A stretch of 64,000 bases of DNA from DATBGO01 sp036558005 (lineage in GTDB: Bacteria; Actinomycetota; Actinomycetes; Streptosporangiales; Streptosporangiaceae). Where the stretch lies: the NCBI GenBank assembly GCA_036558005.1, contig DATBGO010000138.1, positions 1-64,000 on the forward strand. Direction: 5' to 3'. Each line of letters starts with the position of its first letter. The first letter of the stretch is position 1. The translations under genes and the position numbers were made by a program. This document shows, piece by piece, positions 60,972 through 64,000 of this stretch. A model generated the notes under the pieces. The model worked only from the letters and a program-made list of their open reading frames with translations, made no database searches and had not been told where the DNA came from.

Positions 60972-63473
60972 CTACTGGCCGGCCGGCGGCGGGACGTAAC
61001 GGGTCTGCAGGAAGTCGCGCAGGGCGATGGCCGCGATGCCCGCGGCAGCATACTTCCAGCGGTCATCCTGGACCGGGCCGGCGTTGTCGCTGATGCCGCG
61101 GAAGACGGCCCAGGACAGGTCGCGGACCGAGTCAGCGAACCCGTACGATTCCTGGTCCACCGCGGCGATGCTGTCGTCGAACCTGCTGGCCAGGGCGCTG
61201 AGCGCGGCGCCATCGCGCAGGACGTTCTCGCCGGACGCGATCGTCGCGTGGCAGACCGCCGGGTCATGATCGTCGGTCAGCCCGGCCGGCCGGCGCTGTG
61301 CTGGCAGGCTGGCGATGAACGCGCTGACCTGGCCGCGGAAGGCCGGCTCGCCCGAGCCGTAGCCGAGCAGGCCGTGCCCGTAACCGTCGGCTGGCTCGGC
61401 TATCTGCGGCCGTGGCACGGTGCCCTCGCTGGTCACCCGCCCTGGCTCGTAGTAGAAGACCCGCTGGCTGATGACCACGTCACCGGGGCTCGTCTTCCCC
61501 GGCCGCCCGCCGGCGATGCCGGCCAGGAAGGCCGCCCGCACCGCGTACCTGCTGCGCAGCTGGGCTATGGGCGCGCCGGCATGCACGTTCAGCGGCTTGA
61601 GGGTGCTGGTGATCACTAGTTCCAGCGGCTGGTCCTGGCGGGCGCGGCAGGGCAGCTGGCACCGGTAGAACGGCTGCCCGGCCTGCGGCTCCGGCTCGAT
61701 GCCGAACACGTCGAGCACCGCCTGAAGTTCTTCTGGCAGGACGGTGATGATCGCCGCGTCGGCCGCGGTCAACGGCGGCCGGGGCTGACTGGTCCGGCGG
61801 GCGGCACTGGCTGGCGCGTTGACCGATTCGATCGCCGTGGCTGCCGCGTTCAGCTGGTCATAAGCTGCCGCGAGCGCGAGCGCGCGTTTCGGCGGCGGGA
61901 TGTCGACGTGATAGGTGAAGCGGAGGAACTGACGGGCGAGGCCAGCGTGCCATTCCCAGCGCAGCTCGTCCTGCGCGCGCGGCTGGATCCGGTCCAGGCT
62001 GGCGGCGATCCAGGACAGCGCGGCCAGCGCCGCCTTCGTCGCGGCGGTGCTGGTCACGCTGGTGAGGTCGCTGTCGCCCAGGCTCAGGCTGTAGGCGAGC
62101 TTGCGCCAGGTGCTGAACCCGGTGAAGAACATCGATTCCGCGCCCGCGTCGACGCTGCGCATGATCAGGTCGACGGCCAGGCACGCCGGGTCGGTGGCCC
62201 AGTGCATCATGCCGAACATGCTCGGGTCGATGAGCTGAGGCTGCGGGTGCCGCCCGGCGGAGACCAGCACGTTCCCGCCGTGCAGGTCGCCGTGCCCGTA
62301 GCAGCTGTAGGTCTGCTGCGGGATGGACCACTTCAGCACCCGGGGCAGGTGCCGTTCGGCGACGAACTGGGTGACGTCCCGCACGAGCTGGTCCTCGGCT
62401 TCGGTGTCCAGGCCGCCGCCATCGGGCCGGGTCAGGGCCCCGCGCAGCTCGCCCAGTGATTCCAGCACCGATCTTTGCCGGTGGTGCGGGAAGGCGAAGG
62501 CGGCCAGCGGCTCGCCGGGCTCGAACTGGCCCTCGGCGTAGGACGGCCCCATGCCATCCACCAGCAGCGCTTCGAGCACGTCCTCGACATCCCGCTCATC
62601 CGGCCCGGCCGACAGCCACTGCCGGAACGTGCTGGCCCGCTTGACCAGCGGCCCGCCCAGCGCATACCAGCCGTTCGCCGGCCCGACCGGATGCCCGGGA
62701 CGGTGCTGCACCAGCAGCGACGGCGGCAGGATCTCGGCCGCCCACTGGCCCCGGCTCGCCTCCTCGGCCAGCTGGTCCCTGGCCCGGCTGAGCTTCAGCA
62801 CGTGGCTGATCTGGCTCATCGACTCGACCTGGGCGGTGGCCGCGCAGACCCATGCCCCGGACGCGCCGGGCGTCAGCGCGGTCAGCTCGATCCGCTGCGG
62901 CGCGTGCTTGCTGGCCTCCAGGAGCATGCCGTACAGCCGCGCGATCGTCGGCTCGCCGACGTGCTGCAAGAGAGTCTGCACGGCCGGGTCCTGCCGGTTT
63001 GCCGACACGGCGCAGACCGGCACGGTGCCGTTGTCGAGCAGGTGCGCCCGGATCTCGGCCGCGATGGCCGCCGGGCTGTGCAGCTGCGACCCGGTGCTGA
63101 AATCGACCCGCCGGACCACATCATGAGCGCCAAGGCGCCTGGCCTCGTCCATCAGGTCAGGCAGGTAGTCCCGGCCGGTGCTGATCACCAGGATGAAGGT
63201 GTGCGGTGATCGCTCGCTGGCGTCCTTGATCAGGTCCAGCCCGCGCTCTTCGAACAGGTCGGCGACGTCCTCCCTGGGGAACATCAGGTCGGCGATGACC
63301 AGGTCGAACGGCGGTGCCGACGCGGTGATGAACTGCTGGCCCTGGTCGACGGTGGTCGCGGTGGCCCAGTCGATGTCCCAGCCGAACCCGGCGAATGCCC
63401 GGCTGAACCGGGCGGTGGTGCTCTCGATGACCGCGGGCATGTCATCGACGACCAGCGCGCGGATTCTGGGCAT
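60972..63473 (-). CDS. Receiver / kinase-fold (TCAD9-like) / nucleosidase fusion protein
   Basis: An 833-residue three-part protein. (1) A receiver domain at ~1-135 with the acidic pair D10-D11, phospho-acceptor D62 in VIADLMFP and S98-T99. (2) A phosphotransferase/kinase-fold region at ~200-520 with YGHGDLHGGNVLVS near 393 and LIDPSMFG near 415; it resembles ternary-complex-associated domain 9 found in bacterial conflict systems. (3) A nucleoside phosphorylase/nucleosidase domain from ~565 (AAIITVLPEELQAVL, AAFLAGIAGGRPGKTSPGDVVI, DQESYGFADSV). The ATG at 63473 starts two bases after the kinase stop and has GGAGG at the ideal distance, so the pair is coupled. The role is inferred: a histidine kinase would phosphorylate the receiver and control a nucleotide-cleaving output. 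Confidence 0.78.
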   Translation of the reverse strand: MPRIRALVVDDMPAVIESTTARFSRAFAGFGWDIDWATATTVDQGQQFITASAPPFDLVIADLMFPREDVADLFEERGLDLIKDASERSPHTFILVISTGRDYLPDLMDEARRLGAHDVVRRVDFSTGSQLHSPAAIAAEIRAHLLDNGTVPVCAVSANRQDPAVQTLLQHVGEPTIARLYGMLLEASKHAPQRIELTALTPGASGAWVCAATAQVESMSQISHVLKLSRARDQLAEEASRGQWAAEILPPSLLVQHRPGHPVGPANGWYALGGPLVKRASTFRQWLSAGPDERDVEDVLEALLVDGMGPSYAEGQFEPGEPLAAFAFPHHRQRSVLESLGELRGALTRPDGGGLDTEAEDQLVRDVTQFVAERHLPRVLKWSIPQQTYSCYGHGDLHGGNVLVSAGRHPQPQLIDPSMFGMMHWATDPACLAVDLIMRSVDAGAESMFFTGFSTWRKLAYSLSLGDSDLTSVTSTAATKAALAALSWIAASLDRIQPRAQDELRWEWHAGLARQFLRFTYHVDIPPPKRALALAAAYDQLNAAATAIESVNAPASAARRTSQPRPPLTAADAAIITVLPEELQAVLDVFGIEPEPQAGQPFYRCQLPCRARQDQPLELVITSTLKPLNVHAGAPIAQLRSRYAVRAAFLAGIAGGRPGKTSPGDVVISQRVFYYEPGRVTSEGTVPRPQIAEPADGYGHGLLGYGSGEPAFRGQVSAFIASLPAQRRPAGLTDDHDPAVCHATIASGENVLRDGAALSALASRFDDSIAAVDQESYGFADSVRDLSWAVFRGISDNAGPVQDDRWKYAAAGIAAIALRDFLQTRYVPPPAGQ

Positions 63474-63475
63474 GG

Positions 63476-64000
63476 CTATCCTCCGTACCACAGTGGCAGC
63501 GTGACGACGGCGGCGAACGTCCAGCCGTCGTCACTCAGCGCCAGGCCGTTCACTGAGCCGCCGAACGGCCGGAGCTTGTCGTTGAGCGCCCGGATTCCCT
63601 TGCCGGGCAACTGGCGCGGCGCCGTGCCGGAATTGCGCAGCACCAGCCGGACCGCCTCCGGGCCCGCCGGGGCATAGTCCACTCCCAGCCGGCAAGCGGC
63701 ACCGGGTAGCTGGTGTTTGCGCACGTTCTCAAGCAGATGGCCGAGGACCTGATCGAGCAGCCGCTCCGGGCAGAAAACGGCGACATCGCCCCGGTCCGGG
63801 CTGCTGACCGTGGCCTGGGCGCGATGCAGCGCGAGGATACTGGTCACCCGGAGGCTCAGGTTGACTGGCGCAGACCTGACCAGGTCCACCAGCAGCGCGG
63901 GGGCGTGCCGGTCGGGGAGATGCGCGGCCAGGAAGACCCGGTTCCACCAGTTGATCCGGTCGAGCAGTTCCCGCCGGAGCACCTGCCTGGCGTGGTCGCC
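63476..64000 (-). CDS. Histidine-kinase-like ATPase (partial, runs off the right edge)
   Basis: The frame is open to the window edge, so only the C-terminal ~174 residues are seen. It has the HATPase_c layout: an N-box (LDQVLGHLLENVRKHQ), a strand with VRLVLRNSGTAPRQL and a G-box (PGKGIRALNDKLRPFGGSVNG). A dimerisation helix-like stretch precedes it. The H-box lies outside the window or is degenerate. Its TAG is followed two bases later by the start of the receiver-nucleosidase gene, so the two form a coupled pair. Confidence 0.75.
   Translation of the reverse strand, partial: GDHARQVLRRELLDRINWWNRVFLAAHLPDRHAPALLVDLVRSAPVNLSLRVTSILALHRAQATVSSPDRGDVAVFCPERLLDQVLGHLLENVRKHQLPGAACRLGVDYAPAGPEAVRLVLRNSGTAPRQLPGKGIRALNDKLRPFGGSVNGLALSDDGWTFAAVVTLPLWYGG

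Noticed and set aside
1..64000. Prophage, insertion sequence, CRISPR array, tRNA or rRNA genes
   Set aside because: No transposase, integrase, phage structural gene, regularly spaced repeats with spacers, or RNA-gene signature was seen on either strand.

Overview
The window is very GC-rich DNA. It has GTG/TTG starts, long Ala/Gly/Pro-rich proteins, a DUF222-HNH (13E12-type) gene, an AfsR-like regulator and an FxSxx-COOH peptide system. Together these point to a soil actinomycete, most likely Streptosporangiales or a related deep actinobacterial lineage; the genus cannot be told from the sequence. I see no rRNA, tRNA, CRISPR array, insertion sequence or phage genes.

Layout. 0-2.1 kb: 3' part of a DUF222-HNH gene. 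2.6-7.6 kb: an operon of a Cys-rich HTH regulator, GTP cyclohydrolase I, transaldolase, a ferredoxin-reductase-like flavoenzyme and a conserved hypothetical. 7.9-9.0 kb: SMR and DedA membrane proteins. 9.1-12.4 kb: a tandem LuxR-type regulator, a secreted G1-type glutamic peptidase and a membrane protein. 12.5-18.7 kb: a membrane GT2 glycosyltransferase, a giant LysM/coiled-coil membrane protein and a ferric-reductase-like membrane protein. 18.7-29.8 kb: a membrane protein ending in RyR and PGDYG-like domains, divergent from a complete FxSxx-COOH RiPP cassette (FxsA precursor, FxsB radical SAM maturase, FxsC TIR-like protein, FxsT ParA-like/TIR/NB-ARC/TPR protein). 29.8-32.5 kb: two hydrolases and nicotinamidase. 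32.5-37.0 kb: an acyl-CoA dehydrogenase / GlcG-like / Zn-alcohol dehydrogenase operon opposite a GAF-LytTR regulator. 37.2-47.1 kb: a secreted protein, a glycogen-debranching-like enzyme, a LacI regulator, a CUT1 sugar ABC transporter without ATPase, and a dimethylglycine-dehydrogenase-like flavoenzyme. 47.2-53.2 kb: an I36-type inhibitor, a secreted unknown, an ArsR-type regulator, a methyltransferase and a subtilase with a Trp-rich tail. 53.2-55.6 kb: a GGDEF-EAL protein. 55.7-60.8 kb: a tiny secreted peptide, a NUDIX-HTH (NrtR-like) regulator, an AfsR-like regulator and a NERD-like protein. 61.0-64.0 kb: a receiver / kinase-fold / nucleosidase fusion behind a histidine kinase cut by the window edge.

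The most striking parts are (1) the FxS cassette, which couples a cyclophane-type peptide to TIR, NB-ARC and TPR proteins; (2) the receiver-kinase-nucleosidase fusion with its partner kinase, which looks like a signalling or conflict system; (3) matching TGTC/GACA palindromes before the NrtR-like gene and before nicotinamidase, which suggests a local NAD regulon; and (4) repeated in-frame 15-21 bp tandem repeats in linkers of unrelated genes.
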